From positions 62,001-126,000 of the forward strand of contig QUOL01000003.1 of the NCBI GenBank assembly GCA_009761415.1: a stretch of 64,000 nt of DNA, given 5' to 3'. Shown one piece after another: positions 25,333 through 37,007 of the stretch. The position numbers and the translations under genes were made by a program. Position 1 is the first letter of the stretch. Every line of letters begins with the position of its first letter. Source of the DNA: Sarcomyxa edulis (taxonomy: Eukaryota; Basidiomycota; Agaricomycetes; Agaricales; Mycenaceae). Under the pieces are notes generated by a model. That model was not told the DNA's origin, did not search any database, and was given only the letters and a program-made list of their open reading frames with translations.

Positions 25333-26950
25333 ATGGTGGACGACGAGGCACTGCCGCCAGTTAGTCCAGCTGGCGGAAGGTCCGGAAACGATGACTAAAT
25401 TTTCTCAAGGTCCTGAAGGCGTCTGTCCACGATGTCCGTTACTTCTCCGCGTTACTGCGTGGTGTCAACTTTCTGAATGTGAGCACTGAGCTGGTTTGTA
25501 TTTTGAACTGAATCAATCCTCTGCTCAATCTTATCTAGAGAGCCACAGTCGTCGTCACAAAAAGCGGGATCACTATCACCGTCGAAGAATCGCGAACTTT
25601 ACTAGGCAAGGAGCCATTTGTATTGTGATAAATTGTCTTCCATCTGATTCCGCCGAACGTGGTTTATTAGCTACAGCATATATATTTGCAGATATATTCG
25701 ATGAGTACGAGTATCATCCTGACGACAACGATCTCGTATTACCGTCGCAAAACTCTCAAAATTCGCAACAGGAGCCCATCGCAGCAAATGCAGCATTCGA
25801 GATACCTCTCAACACATTGATAGAGTGTCTTAACATATTTGGAACTGCAGGAACTGCAACTGGTCCTTCTTCGAAATACAAGAAGTGGAGACACGCAGAC
25901 GATAATTCCGACGATGACGATGACCGGAATAAATCGCGTTCTGGCGGCGTTGCTGCTAGTGGACGGATAGATCAATTTTTCTCCGGGTCTGAAAAAAGGA
26001 CAGGCATGCGGATGTCTTATGCTGGGGCTGGGTATCCTTTGACTCTGCTGGTGTTCGCTTCATTATTGTTCTGCCCTTTTCGTTGACACTGCTAGCTCAT
26101 ATCCATCTTCGTACTCTCATTTCAGTGCTGAAGATGCCAGTGGACCCACAACGACATGTGAGATTGCAACCTTCGAGGCTGAGCCACATCTCGAACTCCC
26201 ATTCGATTCCAATCAGATGTATGCACCTCTCCATTATCCGAGGTATATGCTGATCCTCCTTCATTTGGTTAGGGTTCTTAAGATCATTCTCAAGGTTCGC
26301 CTTGTTCTATCCAAATCTTCGTACAAATGATGCTCAAATATCATAGTCGTCGTGGCTCCGCGACGCACTCTCCGAGCTAGACCCTTCCTGCGATAAATTG
26401 ACATTCATTGGTAACCCGCCTCCGCCAACGGGTGGTAGAGCAAGACCGAGCGGGAATCATTCTGCAGCTACTTCCACCAAACCAATGCTAAGAATTCATG
26501 CAGCAGGAACGTTTGGCAGCACAGAGGCATGTCCCACGCGATTTATCGTTTTTCGAGCCGTGGAATTGACGCTGAAGCCATAGATGGATTACCCGAATGA
26601 TCGTGACGTTCTGGAAACTTTTGAGTGCACACAGACCGTTAGCTTCAGGTGGGTGTCTTTCTCTTCGTCTACTGCAATCTTACGCATGCCTGGTATGCTC
26701 TAGTTATCGATTCGCCCACATATCTCGAACCCTCCGCGCTTTGCAAAGCTCTGCAAAGACTTCTTTGCGTATTGACCGGGACGGCTTATTGAGCTTACAG
26801 TTTCTGATGCCGTCAACGAAGCCTCGAGGAGCAGGCAATGCGGTGGCTCAGGAAGCATTTATCGAGTTCCGGGTGAGTTGCCTGCACGCTGGTCGGCAGA
26901 ACACGGCTGACGGCTCGCGTTTATAGTGTCTAGCTTTAGACGATGCATGA
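25333..26950 (+). CDS. RAD1: RAD1, subunit of the 9-1-1 DNA damage checkpoint clamp
   Basis: Part of the Rad9-Rad1-Hus1 ring that loads at damaged DNA and activates ATR signalling in the nucleus. Ten exons join to 363 residues: 25333-25359, 25410-25478, 25539-25605, 25671-26046, 26126-26218, 26273-26294, 26347-26526, 26584-26648, 26704-26872 and 26927-26950. Clamp landmarks are ASVHDVRYFSALLRGVNF, TKSGITITVEESRTLLATAY, MRMSYAGAGYPLTL, AEDASGPTTTCEI, MDYPNDRDVLETF and RDGLLSLQFLM. A long loop at about 125-165 is acidic and contains SGRIDQFF, which resembles a PCNA-interacting motif. Three of the nine introns seem to start with GC. The junction after GYPLTL is the least certain. It converges with COG2, 178 bp apart. 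Confidence 0.93.
25606..25670 (+). other. GC-AG intron in RAD1 (donor GCAAGG)
   Basis: The conserved run SRTLLATAYIFADIF is kept only if the exon ends CTA G and the intron starts GCAAGG and ends TATTAG. Confidence 0.85.
26047..26125 (+). other. Probable GC-AG intron in RAD1 (donor GCTGGT, weak)
   Basis: GYPLTL must join AEDASG in phase 2. The GT at 26051 is in phase 0, and the phase-2 GT at 26032 would delete YPLTL. A GC donor at 26047 fits, but its sequence is far from consensus. Confidence 0.5.
26527..26583 (+). other. GC-AG intron in RAD1 (donor GCATGT)
   Basis: AAGTFGSTE must join MDYPNDRDVLETF in phase 0. The intron then reads GCATGT...CATAG, and no GT in the right phase is available. 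Confidence 0.82.
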
Positions 26951-27128
26951 CATGACTGAATGTACTGTATATACCCTGCTTCATGTGGTCAAATTGGTCA
27001 ATTGAGACCTGTAAAACATCAAAAAACGATGCTTTGGAGCACAACAAATCTGCTGTAGGACGTGAACGCGTATCTGGGACCAAGGCCCCTCATGTACCTA
27101 TGTCAACAGTGTCAGAAACATCATAGCA

Positions 27129-30100
27129 TCACGTTGACGTCAAGATCAGAGAAGACACACTTTCTCCGATGCTAGAGTGCACCATATCGTTCAACGACTT
27201 GAAAGCTTCACTGTTTGCGAGGTTAACACCCAGAGACTCGGCATCTTTCCCAAAGGCCTCAACGTCAAGGATCATCTGGGTCTGTATGCGTTCTTCGTCT
27301 CTTCCTTCATCGTCCTTGGTTGAACTACCGAAAAGGGAGTAAGTCGATTTTTTACCCTTCTTGAGCCGTCTGAGGGACTCTTCTGTTTTACGCATTGCCA
27401 GAAGATAATAGACATATCTAGATGTTCACGGTCAGCACAATGAGTGATTCCTGAAATCTGCTGAGCCAACCTTTGGGAAACACTCTCAAACACATCCGCA
27501 GCGAAGGAATCAAGAAAGTCGTCCTTCAAGGCTTCCCCTAGGCCTTCACCTGATCCAACAGCGAAGAAGACCTTGAGCGGGCGAAGGACCGATGCCACAA
27601 AGTAACTAGGCTCTGTCGGCACCCGTTTGCTCGACATTGCCCTAAACTGTGACGGTATTGAACGCACAGGGAGAAGTGCTTCGGAGCATCGCTTCGTCAA
27701 GATCGTCGCTATTTGGTTTGACATGGGAGGGATCAAGGATGTTAGGAGTGATAATGCATGTTGCAAGGCAGCTGCATTATATGAGCGACATCAACGTCGA
27801 ATAAAAGGCTGAACGGTGGGATGACTGGTTTACCTTCGGCATTGTTTACGTCGTCGTTGGAGCTAGTGACCGACCCCGACGTCAATTCTTCTGGGAGCAT
27901 CATACTTATTTCCTCGCGCCACAGGGTCAAAACGTTCAGTTGCATGGCTCTGATGTCAACGATCGCAGCAGAACATTGCCGTAGAAGGGAGTCGTCTACA
28001 GCAGTCACTTCCGCTCCAGAGGGCGTATCTGCAGCAGAAGAGTTCGGAGTGGCTGCACGAGACAAATTCGCGGGGGACGTTGAACTCTGCTCAAGAATTA
28101 TTCGATTGATATTCTGAGCATGATTGAAAAAAAAACGCCAGACCTTGTCTCCAGATAAAGATGTGACTCTTGAGGCGAAGTCAAGAGCAGGTAGACTTGA
28201 ATCCAGCCATGTCTTGTACCGGCTTAGAAGCTACCAACGATCCGAATGCTTGGATATGTCGTGATCAAATTGAGGATGAGAAAAGCGACGAACCTGAAGA
28301 GTCAATTTCCAAAATCTATGGCTGAGCTCTGGAATGTATACTTCGGCGCTCCAGCATCCAGAGATGGCGGTCCAAATGGCCTCAGCCTGAAGCGTCACGA
28401 AGGACTCTTTGCTCTTACCTGAGAAACGAAGGTGTCAGAAATCTGCGAGGAAGACATAATAACATTCATCTACCTTTCTTACTAGCGCTAGCCTCTATCT
28501 TGGTCACGGCAAGGACATCTTCCAGCTTCCCTATCGTTTCTTTCCACCGCAACTGGAAGTAAACAGGAAGCTGCCACCGTCTCTCAAACGCTCCATAAAC
28601 GGGATGCAACCGCATATCTTCAATCGACTGTACTGAAGGCGCAAGGAATTCAAGAGAACGAATAAACGCTTGGGTCGTTTCATGGTGCTGACGTACGAAT
28701 GGTTAACAGGGACACCGGGGAACACTGAAGTGACTTACTTTTCGAAATTCATGTGGTTTGCCAGCGGCGAATACCACCCCACCAAGGTCGTCAATGATTG
28801 CACTCCCAAGCTCCGCCCATACCACATTAGCCATGATTTCAAATCGATTTTCGGAACTCGATGTACCGTTCTGAACTTTTTCCTTGTCTTTCAAGGTCTG
28901 TAGTCCTCTGCCTTTCTTGAAACCAGAGACGGACTTCACAGAAACCTTCTCAGCGATCTCCATGATCCCCACTAGATCTCTCTCCACGAATCGCAATATC
29001 TGATTATACAAGCGTGCCAAGGCGTCGTCGGTGTCATCTAATAGATGCGCGTATGGAGATGGAGATGAAGATCCACCGTAATTGTAGCCGGATTGAAAAG
29101 GGTTTTGCTTTAGAGCGAAGGCAGAGAATGGTGTATATGGAGTGCGAGGTGGTTGTAGGGAAGATGATGCGACACCGAGGCGCGAACTGGGCAATGGGGT
29201 GTGTGGAACGATGGGCGAATGAGGGGCGGCCAAAGCCCCTGGGAAAACCGTCTATGTAGGCACAATTTAGATTCATTGAGAGACTTCTATTGCATTACTC
29301 ACCTTTTTCACAAACGAACGGACTACTTCTCTTCTCAGCACGTCTTCTGCATCTCGCCACAGCCCAAGCATGTCATATATTCGTAAACATTCTGTCAAGT
29401 CTGATGTCCACTTCGTCTTTTCTGGGTCGGCTGTCTTGCTATCGCCTTTTCCGTTCAGCGAGACTAGTGTCATGGCGAAAAGGTGATCCAGATCAGAAGA
29501 AAGCGTCGATTGTATTCGATCAACTCGCTGAATCGCATCGTCAGCGTTGAGTGTACTCAAATGACACAGACGATGCACGAACCCATTGAATCTCGTCTAC
29601 AAACACGCACTTCTCTATTCGGGCCTTCGAGACGTGGTATAGAAGTTGATTATATTCCGCTGCGACGCGTCCCAGATGCTTGGCACGGTTTCCTCGTGTT
29701 CTGAAAGGGTGTCAACAACATAGAGAACGAAGATAGAGTGCATCTCACCTGTCTTCATCCTCCGTGACGCTCAAGTGCGAGGGTATATTGGGAGCAACTG
29801 GTTCCTCGTTTGACGGAGATGCGATGAGCAACAGAGATTCTAGACGCGTGACTAGCTCTGATATTTTCAAGAGTAGATGAAGCAATGCCTGTGGGACGTT
29901 GGACGAGAGTGCAAAGATAGATCGGAAACACGTACCTTTTCCTCTCGCAGGATAGCTCGCTTGTGCAGCTTCTCCTCTATGGCATTCTGAATGACGTGGA
30001 GGTCATCTCTTGATTGCTGTACTTCATTAGCACGACTACGTAGTAAAATACAGTGAACACACCAATATCTGCGCTTTCAAGTCACCTAGTGGAAACTTCA

Positions 30101-30479
30101 GTCGATCCAATCTTGCCCCCTCTCCTCTCAAATCCGTGCTCAAGCTGATGAAAGCCTCGTAATCGTCGTTGATGAGTTTGACCAGCTCCTCCTTCAGTGT
30201 CGACAGATACTCCCTCAACTCTGAGCGTAGATCGTGTAAGGACGTGTGAGATCTCGAGAGAAGAAATTCTTCAACATCGAAGGCCTCCGAAGTGAGATAT
30301 GGATTGTCGTGCGTTAGAGGGATGTAGACCGGAAGTTCGTGGCTAGAATGTGAGTCTTGACTTCCTCTTGATTGTTTTGGGTGGGCTAGCTCTCTCGTTG
30401 CAAGTTCCTCCGCAAGTCGTTCCAGCTCAAATGGGTCTCGGAAACTGTCAACATCGTGTCGAGGGCTCAGAGCATCCAT
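27129..30479 (-). CDS. COG2: Conserved oligomeric Golgi complex subunit 2
   Basis: COG2 is a lobe A subunit of the COG tether that supports retrograde vesicle traffic at the Golgi. The ATG is at 30479. The N-terminus shows the family signature AFDVEEFLLSR, then LRSELREYLSTLKEELVKLI and NDDYEAFISLSTDLRGEGARL. The middle contains LTECLRIYDMLGLWRDAEDV, FVKK, LYNQILRFVERDL and YFQLRWKETIGKLEDV. The C-terminal DUF3510-like end has TEESLRRLKKGKK and SLFGSS. About a dozen exons were traced on the minus strand with mostly canonical junctions. The exon map in 27400-28500 was not fully resolved. It is divergent from the MYND gene at 31322. Confidence 0.93.
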
Positions 30480-31321
30480 TGACCACCTTCAGATTCCACT
30501 TGCAGCAGTAGAAGGTATAGGACAGAAACGACAGTGAAATGTAGGAAAGTTGGGGATGTCTGCGGCAAATATAGATCGGGCTTGCATCTATTTCTGACCA
30601 GACACGTTATGGGAGCCTACCATGGTACCAGCATGTATCTCTCTGGAGTTTGATGAACTTCGTCCATACGTGAGCACTTGTGCATCTTCTAGTCTATGGG
30701 TCGTCGCTGAAGTTCTCATCATGGATTCTCTAGAAATGTTATTACAAAAATTCGTCCGACAGAGAATGACCCCGTTCTTTATATGCAATTATGACGATCC
30801 AATTTTCTGTGTTGGGCAAGTAGGAAGAAGGTATATCTGTGGGCTCGAGCAACCTCAAGCACGAGTCGAGTCGAACCCTGAAGCTGAAGCTTGAAGCTTG
30901 AAGATGTACGACCCAGTACGACCGTCAAATTTCAAATCTTCAAGCGCATCATCGCAAGATCTTTCCTGTAGAACCCTTTCCACATAGTTTTACATACGAA
31001 CTCTACCACCAACTACAAGACAGCACTGAAGCTGTGCGACCTGGGTGGCAAAATCCTTCGGTGAACTTTGACGACTCGCGATCGTGATCATACACAATTC
31101 TATCGTCGGGCCCACCAGTTCATCGATCTGGTTTAGAGCACAAAGGTGAAGCGGTATTTCGCTTCGTATTACGATCCATTTTCTTGAAGGACTGACGCGT
31201 TTCTCAGGTCTGAGTGAAGGTAAATCTTCAGATACTCGTTTATCGACTGAAACCATCTGAGAAACTATACGCTGATACAATCGATTACGACAGGGATCAT
31301 CCATAGAATTCCTATCGACCG
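30480..31321. other. Divergent intergenic region between COG2 and a MYND gene
   Basis: Promoter region for both neighbours. A small imperfect repeat of AAGCTTGAAG/AAGCTGAAG type lies at about 30878-30903. No gene is seen. Confidence 0.5.
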
Positions 31322-32277
31322 ATGGATTTGCAGTCTGTATCGCAGCCACGGCGACTTGGATCGACCGAGCTAGTGAAATTATGCACCCACTGCCACAAAC
31401 TAGAAGACCTACCCCACTTCCGTCTCCAGATCTGCGCCCGGTGCTACGGGGCTGCTTACTGTGTGAGCCTTATCCGAGGTTGTATCTACTATCTACAAAA
31501 GCTAACTGTGTACTATTCATCACAGTCGAAAGATTGTCAACGCGCTGATTGGCCAAGACATAAAACTTCGTGCGCGTTTAGCCGGTCGAACCGTGACGCG
31601 ATGAAAACATCTCAAAAGCAAAAGAAATCGGAAGCGGAAGCGCGTGTAAGGGAGCTTGGATTTAAGCCCACTCCAGGAGGTGCTAAACGGATCGGTGCCG
31701 CATTTTCTGGTTGGCTCAAAGTTTGTTGGAAATATTGCTACCAAAACCAGTAATTCCTGACCTGTTCTCGAAATTTAAGGTGCACAACGCGATCCTCAGA
31801 GATAGCGCCATCCATGCGTTGACACTCCAGAGGACGCCAGACCGTATATTCACGGATATAGTGATCATCGGCGTGGCGCCTAATTTTGTTCCATTGGTGT
31901 CCGAGCCCCCTGACGATGTAGGACGTGCGTTCTTCATCGTAGATGTCATGTTTGGTCCACTCACTACAATGATACCGGAGTGGCTACCGGATGAAAATGG
32001 CTCGACGGCCAAAACGGAGAGCATGTTCGAGCACATACTCGGGCGGTCCAGGGCTGTACGAGAGAGGGGTGGGATGGGTGGTATCATCCTGGGAGTGGTG
32101 CCGCTTACGCCTTCTAATCCGGCCCAGTTCAAAGGCATAGAACTGGATACCTGGGTGGACGAGTCAATCCTGCCATATGATCAGCATTGGGAAGCACACC
32201 TGAAAGACAAACTTGGGTTCTACAACTTTGCTGCAGAGTGTAACTATCCTTTGTTGGCCTCCGTGATCAACCCGTAA
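31322..32277 (+). CDS. MYND zinc-finger protein
   Basis: Three exons (31322-31462, 31526-31720, 31780-32277) give 277 residues. The MYND finger is split by intron 1: CTHCHKLED...CARCYGAAYC, then SKDCQRADWPRHKTSC, giving the C-x2-C, C-x2-C, C-x3-C, H-x3-C ligands. The C-terminal 165 residues (starting VHNAILRDSAIHALTLQ) resemble the conserved region that follows MYND fingers in many basidiomycete proteins of unknown role. The second intron has a weak GTTTGT donor. The alternative frame through it (LLEILLPKPVIPDLF) looks protein-like, so that junction deserves RNA evidence. Probably a protein-interaction adaptor. Confidence 0.85.
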
Positions 32278-32786
32278 TCGGAGAGTCACCATGGTATGTT
32301 TCAGCAAATTCTTGAATGTCAACTTGCTAACATCCTCGGTAGATGTACAATCAAGAGTTTCCTTCTCACCTTCGGCTCACACAAGAAAAGTTTTTTCCAT
32401 GTACCGTTTGTTTTCATCATGACTTGTATCATATTTCATCCATTCTTGCCGAAGCCTCGGATTCCAGATTCAAGTCACCGTGGGTTCTCCTCATCTCTGG
32501 ATTGTATTTGAGTTGAAGCGCAGGACGTATGCGTTGCACCATTCTACCAGAAGATAGAAAACGTCAAATGGACACAACTTGCGAATAGTACTCACACGCC
32601 GTTCTTCGAGGAGCAGGCCAGGTACTTTCAAATGTTGGGTGACTTTTTGATGAAATGTGATAGGTTACTTGGGCTTTGTCCTGACTACATGTAATTCTGG
32701 TGCACAAATGACGAAAGACTGTGACAAAAGACTGTATATGTGGAGTATCGCTTAAGCTCGGGATGCTGTATCCTCCGTCAACACAT
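32278..32786. other. Convergent intergenic, 3' flanks
   Basis: Between the MYND stop and the DUF4246 stop. The open minus frame here (32564-32786) is the read-through of the DUF4246 penultimate exon and is not counted as coding. Confidence 0.55.
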
Positions 32787-35449
32787 TCAGTGCTCGCAAA
32801 GCGAAAAAGTTCGCTCCCCATCCTAACAGAACACAAAGTATAATGAGTCCCGACCAACGAGCTATTCATGGAAGAGGAAATGCTTACCGCTTTACGCCCC
32901 TCCATGAAGCCTCTTCGATAAGCCTCGGCATCCCCCCTCGACATCCCCACACCCATGTACTCGATTATGTGATTGACGAGCTCCGGGGGAAGGTTCTTAT
33001 TGATGAGACACCTGCACACCACAGGGAGAATGAAATGCAAGGTAGGGTAATTTGTGGCATGCTCTTGGGACGGAACATCTGTGGTCGTGAGTACAGATAT
33101 GTCATCTATTCCGCCATAACGGAACCCGTGATGAACTGCGTATGAGTCCTTCAAAGCATCACTGTGCACTAGGAAGAAACATAACTGTAGGTGGTGAGGA
33201 AATGATCAATTAGGAGTGCATCTTGGGGTACTCAGGTCAGACGTACTATTTTTCGTTTAGCAACGACGTTTGTTTTGCGTAGGTCTTCCGAGTTCTTTAT
33301 TTCGGCAACTTTGTGCTATAGCAAAGACAGATCAGTGCTATTGTCATCATATAGAAGAGTGTGTTCGAATACTTGGATCCAGTTGGGGAACGAGATGATC
33401 CTTCCCGTCCCATGAGTTTGCTCTGACGGTGCAAAGTTTGTGGTCGGTACAGTACCCAGTCGAATGTAAGCAGTCAGGCTATCTGTATCCATCTCCTCGC
33501 AATCGCTGGGCCAATCCTTTTCGGGCTCGCGTTCATCCTCATCCTCATCATCCTCATTATCGTTGTACTCGACTTCGAAGTCCTTCAATTGGTAGGTCAA
33601 TCCGGATGCTCTTCTCAAGATAGGGAGTTTGCGCCACTCACGTCGTGGCGATGGAAGATATTCGGGAAGTCCATCTCGGGGTCTCTTTGTCGTTGCAGAC
33701 TTAGCCCAGCATCTGCAATTGCAGGGTCTGTATCGTAGTAATAGATCGCGGAAGCTACCACACGTTCATGAGGCTACGAGCATCGTCAGTATGATTGATC
33801 TAATGACGTTTAGGACGCATCATACCATTCCTTCGATATGCCATGTTCCTTCGTACCTTTGACCTGGCTTTAGAACGTATGTCGCCGCCTATGTAGGATG
33901 ATTTCAGCGATATAGCAAGTCTTCCGCCAAACACCACGGCTGACGCTCACCTTGACGATGACCTTGAGATCTTTACCCTTGAAAGATGAAACGCTAGCAG
34001 CGTCAGCCAAACTTGAGATATTATGTTTCTCCTCCCGGGCTTCAATCTCGATTTGTTCTTGTTTTGCGCGTTTTGAGATTTCTTCTTTCTCCTTTTCTTC
34101 GCGGGAACGGTCCAATACGGAGGTCCATTCGGAGTGGCTGATACCACCATCGCGTGCTTCTTGCCTACTCGACCATCTTTTTTCTATATTAAGAGGGCTC
34201 CAAATCAGGTGAAGAATCAGTAAGAGGAGTCACCCATGAAAACGTCACCGACCAGACGATGTGAGCGAAGTTTGGTATTTGAAGTCAAGAGTCCGCTCGA
34301 AATGCGGGAGGGCAATAAGGAATACCTTTTCGATCAGTCGAAAGAGTCTTGGATATCGTTCTCGTGATCCTAACCCGTTGATATAAGACTCGATGTGAAC
34401 GTCCTTTCCGTCTGCCGAGACACGGAACACGGAGGGAATCCAGGCGAATGGGGATGTATATTCTTCGGGCAAGCCCATATCCGCCCTCGTTGTGCAGAAT
34501 TGCCCATCGATCAGTTCCGGCATCTTTGAAGGATCGTTGATCTCTGTGGTGCCCGCGACGAAGGGATCTGGGGTGATTGTAGGATTGAGAAAGAGGACTT
34601 GCACGGAAAGAAAAAGGCAGAAAGAGCCTACAAAGCGATGGGTGTATGAGATCTTGCACCTATATCCGAGTGGGGAGTTCGATGGTTTGATCACATTGTG
34701 ACACGGGAAAGATGCGAACAACACCTCACCTTTCCGTAAGTTCCAGGATGGAAGTCTTTGGGCTCCTTCTCGGAGAGAGTGTCGAGTTCAGTCACAAGCT
34801 ACATGCCAGTCTGAGCTTCGTCGACAACAAGGAGTCGTATCAGACTGACCTCGCGATGTAAAGATACCGGAACTAAATTGTCTGACACGAAAACGCCGAC
34901 TTCCTCTTTGAGTGCAGGCGCCCGTAAAGCATACTTGGACCCTCTGGCATATTTTACAGCCTGGAAGACATCTGGATCGATTAATGCGAAGTTGACATCG
35001 TATTTCGACGCGACATCCACAGACTGGATCCGTATGGTGTGATCCAGTATGCGAATACGCGTCGCTTCGTCCTTCAACTCTCTTGTTTCCAAATTGTTCA
35101 ACGGAGACAACAAACATGACCAAGGGTCCGTACCTGAGAGCCAGTAAGACCGGGTTGTTTTCCTCGTCAAGATTATCGACATCGTCATCCCAGCTTTCCT
35201 GTGACAAGAGACCCGCCTCAAAGGCCCATTTTCTTGCTAGGTCATGTTTCTTGTCGAGGATCTTGAAAACCCAATTGTCCTTGTCTCGCACAGCATCCTG
35301 AAATCGCGCAATCTGTTCTTGGAGGGTGTCAACGTCGTTGTACATGCTATGAAGTGGTGGTATTTGGTGGAACGATGCAAGATCTATATCACCAAGTACT
35401 TCTCGTCAAACTTCAAATGTCACTTGATGCCTCCGTGAGAGATTGTCAT
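32787..35449 (-). CDS. DUF4246 family protein
   Basis: A multi-exon gene of the fungal DUF4246 family, function unknown. Landmarks in order: FQDAVRDKDNWVFKILDKKH, VTELDTLSEKEPKDFHPGTY, DLIHPSL, MPELIDGQF, SPFAWIPSVFRVSADG, GRIISFPNWIQVFEH, then the typical C-terminal NLPPELVNHIIEYM, GDAEAYRRGFMEGRKA and a short last exon ending FSLCEH. The start is uncertain. An AG acceptor lies directly before the ATG at 35345, and a short upstream exon (35449-35424, MTISHGGI) splices to it in frame; that is the start used here. The acidic run NDNEDDEDEDERE lies in the middle. The internal exon map is approximate. Confidence 0.85.
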
Positions 35450-35613
35450 TCTATTGAACTGACTTGGAACTGACTCCGAATTCCAGTAATCAAGAGTCAA
35501 AGAGTAAGCTAAAAGTAAGCCGGTATCTTGATTCTTGCAAGGATAGGAATCATAGGATAAGTGTTTTGTGGAAACCTGGACGATGTTGGGACCAAGTTGG
35601 GACGATGGTGATC

Positions 35614-35619
35614 GAAGAA
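35614..35619. repeat. Left target-site duplication GAAGAA
   Basis: The same six bases follow the right terminal repeat at 36694-36699. Confidence 0.6.
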
Positions 35620-36693
35620 TATGACGGTCAAAACGTAACATTATTCATTTGCGCACCGCAACTTTGAATCGCGCAACGCAACTTCTAATCGCGCACCACA
35701 CCAGTCAAGCGCGCAACTTTGGGTGTGATTTTTGGGTTTTGCGCAACTTACAGGTGACGAATATTCTTCGAGGATGTTTTGATTGGGGTTGAATCTGGAT
35801 TTTTTGTCTATTTTTGGTGCTTTTGACTACTGTACAGTATAACGGATCGTATCCTGTGCATACATGTACATGTACTATCACAAGTCCTCCAGTATACCTG
35901 CATAGGAGTGAGGAAATTTGATCGGAGTCGACGTCTCTCGGCAAAGGGTCGGACAACTTGACCAGGACAAAGATGAGGGGATGAAAATTGGTCATTCACT
36001 GGAGTACTCACCCTGTGTATGTATGTATGCAATGCTGGTTATGTTGATCAACTGGAAATCAACGAGGATTGTGCTAGATGGTGCCTCTCGTCTTGCTCTC
36101 GCCGTCGTCGCCACCGATGATCTCCTCGAAGGGTCGTGGGAGAAATTCTCGGCAACCCCCGTTCGTAATACCCGAAAACAAGGCAGATTCTTCCGACGTT
36201 TGTCCGGCCTCGCGTCGTCGTTCGGCTCAACGTCGACAAGCTTTTCTCCACCCGTCTTCTCCTCTGAAAACTTACAAGTCCCTCCAAGTCGATGTCTTCG
36301 CCCCAGTCCAAGGCAATTATTGCTTGAACATTTGACTCTTCCAACCTACCGGCGGACAGAACTAAATCAAACCCTCAAGCTGGGTGAAGGGACGTGGACA
36401 GTGCAGGACAGTGCTAGCCGTCTTCGGGGTACATGCGCACGGAGTCCCCGGACCATCGAAGCTCATAGAGGGCCCCTTGGCGTTGCTGTGGATGGGCCCC
36501 GGACCATTTGAAGGTTGTCGGACGTCTCTCGTGTACCCAGTTACTATATTAGTCCCCCCAAAGTCCCCCCTGTACCTAATGATCAGGTCATTATTACTAT
36601 AGTAGCCTGAGTTGCGTGGTGCGCAAGTTCAAAGATGCGCAGAGCTCAAAGTTGCGCTGCGCGAGTGAATATTGTTACGTTTTGACCGTCATA
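35620..36693. mobile_element. Non-autonomous TIR DNA transposon, 1074 bp
   Basis: The left end begins TATGACGGTCAAAACGTAAC, and the right end is its exact reverse complement (ending at 36693). Similarity continues inward with a few mismatches. Both ends carry subterminal clusters of GCGCAAC/GTTGCGC words (about 35650-35755 and 36608-36665). The element is flanked by direct repeats GAAGAA. The interior has open frames on both strands (for example 35918-36511) but no transposase motif, so it must rely on a transposase from elsewhere. The superfamily is unclear: a 6-bp duplication is unusual, and a TA duplication inside it is also possible. Confidence 0.85.
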
Positions 36694-36699
36694 GAAGAA

Positions 36700-37007
36700 C
36701 GTGGCAGACCCGCGCGACGCCCCAACTTCGTGCCTTGGCACTCGCGCTCACTCGCAAGCCTCAGGCCTCAGGCCTCAGCGCTTCAGCAACTACAACACAT
36801 CTGCAGCCTCGAACAACGGCACTTTCGCGTCTACCCCTGACTGCAATATTGATCCAACCCCCGATCAAAAGCAAAGTCAAAGCGAAGTATTAGGGGGATC
36901 TACTACGGACAACCCTCGACAGACCCGCCGCGGATAACCAGAAAAGGACTGAATATTCTGTTTATATCACAGAACTCTCGTCGTCTATATAGGATGCTTG
37001 CTGCTCG
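36700..37007. other. Intergenic, promoter of the orphan gene at 37008
   Basis: Contains a triple GCCTCAG-type repeat near 36758-36778. No gene is seen. Confidence 0.45.

Noticed and set aside
35918..36511. 197-codon frame inside the TIR element, considered as a transposase
   Set aside because: No DDE or HTH motif is present, and the opposite strand is equally open. Judged non-coding filler of a non-autonomous element.
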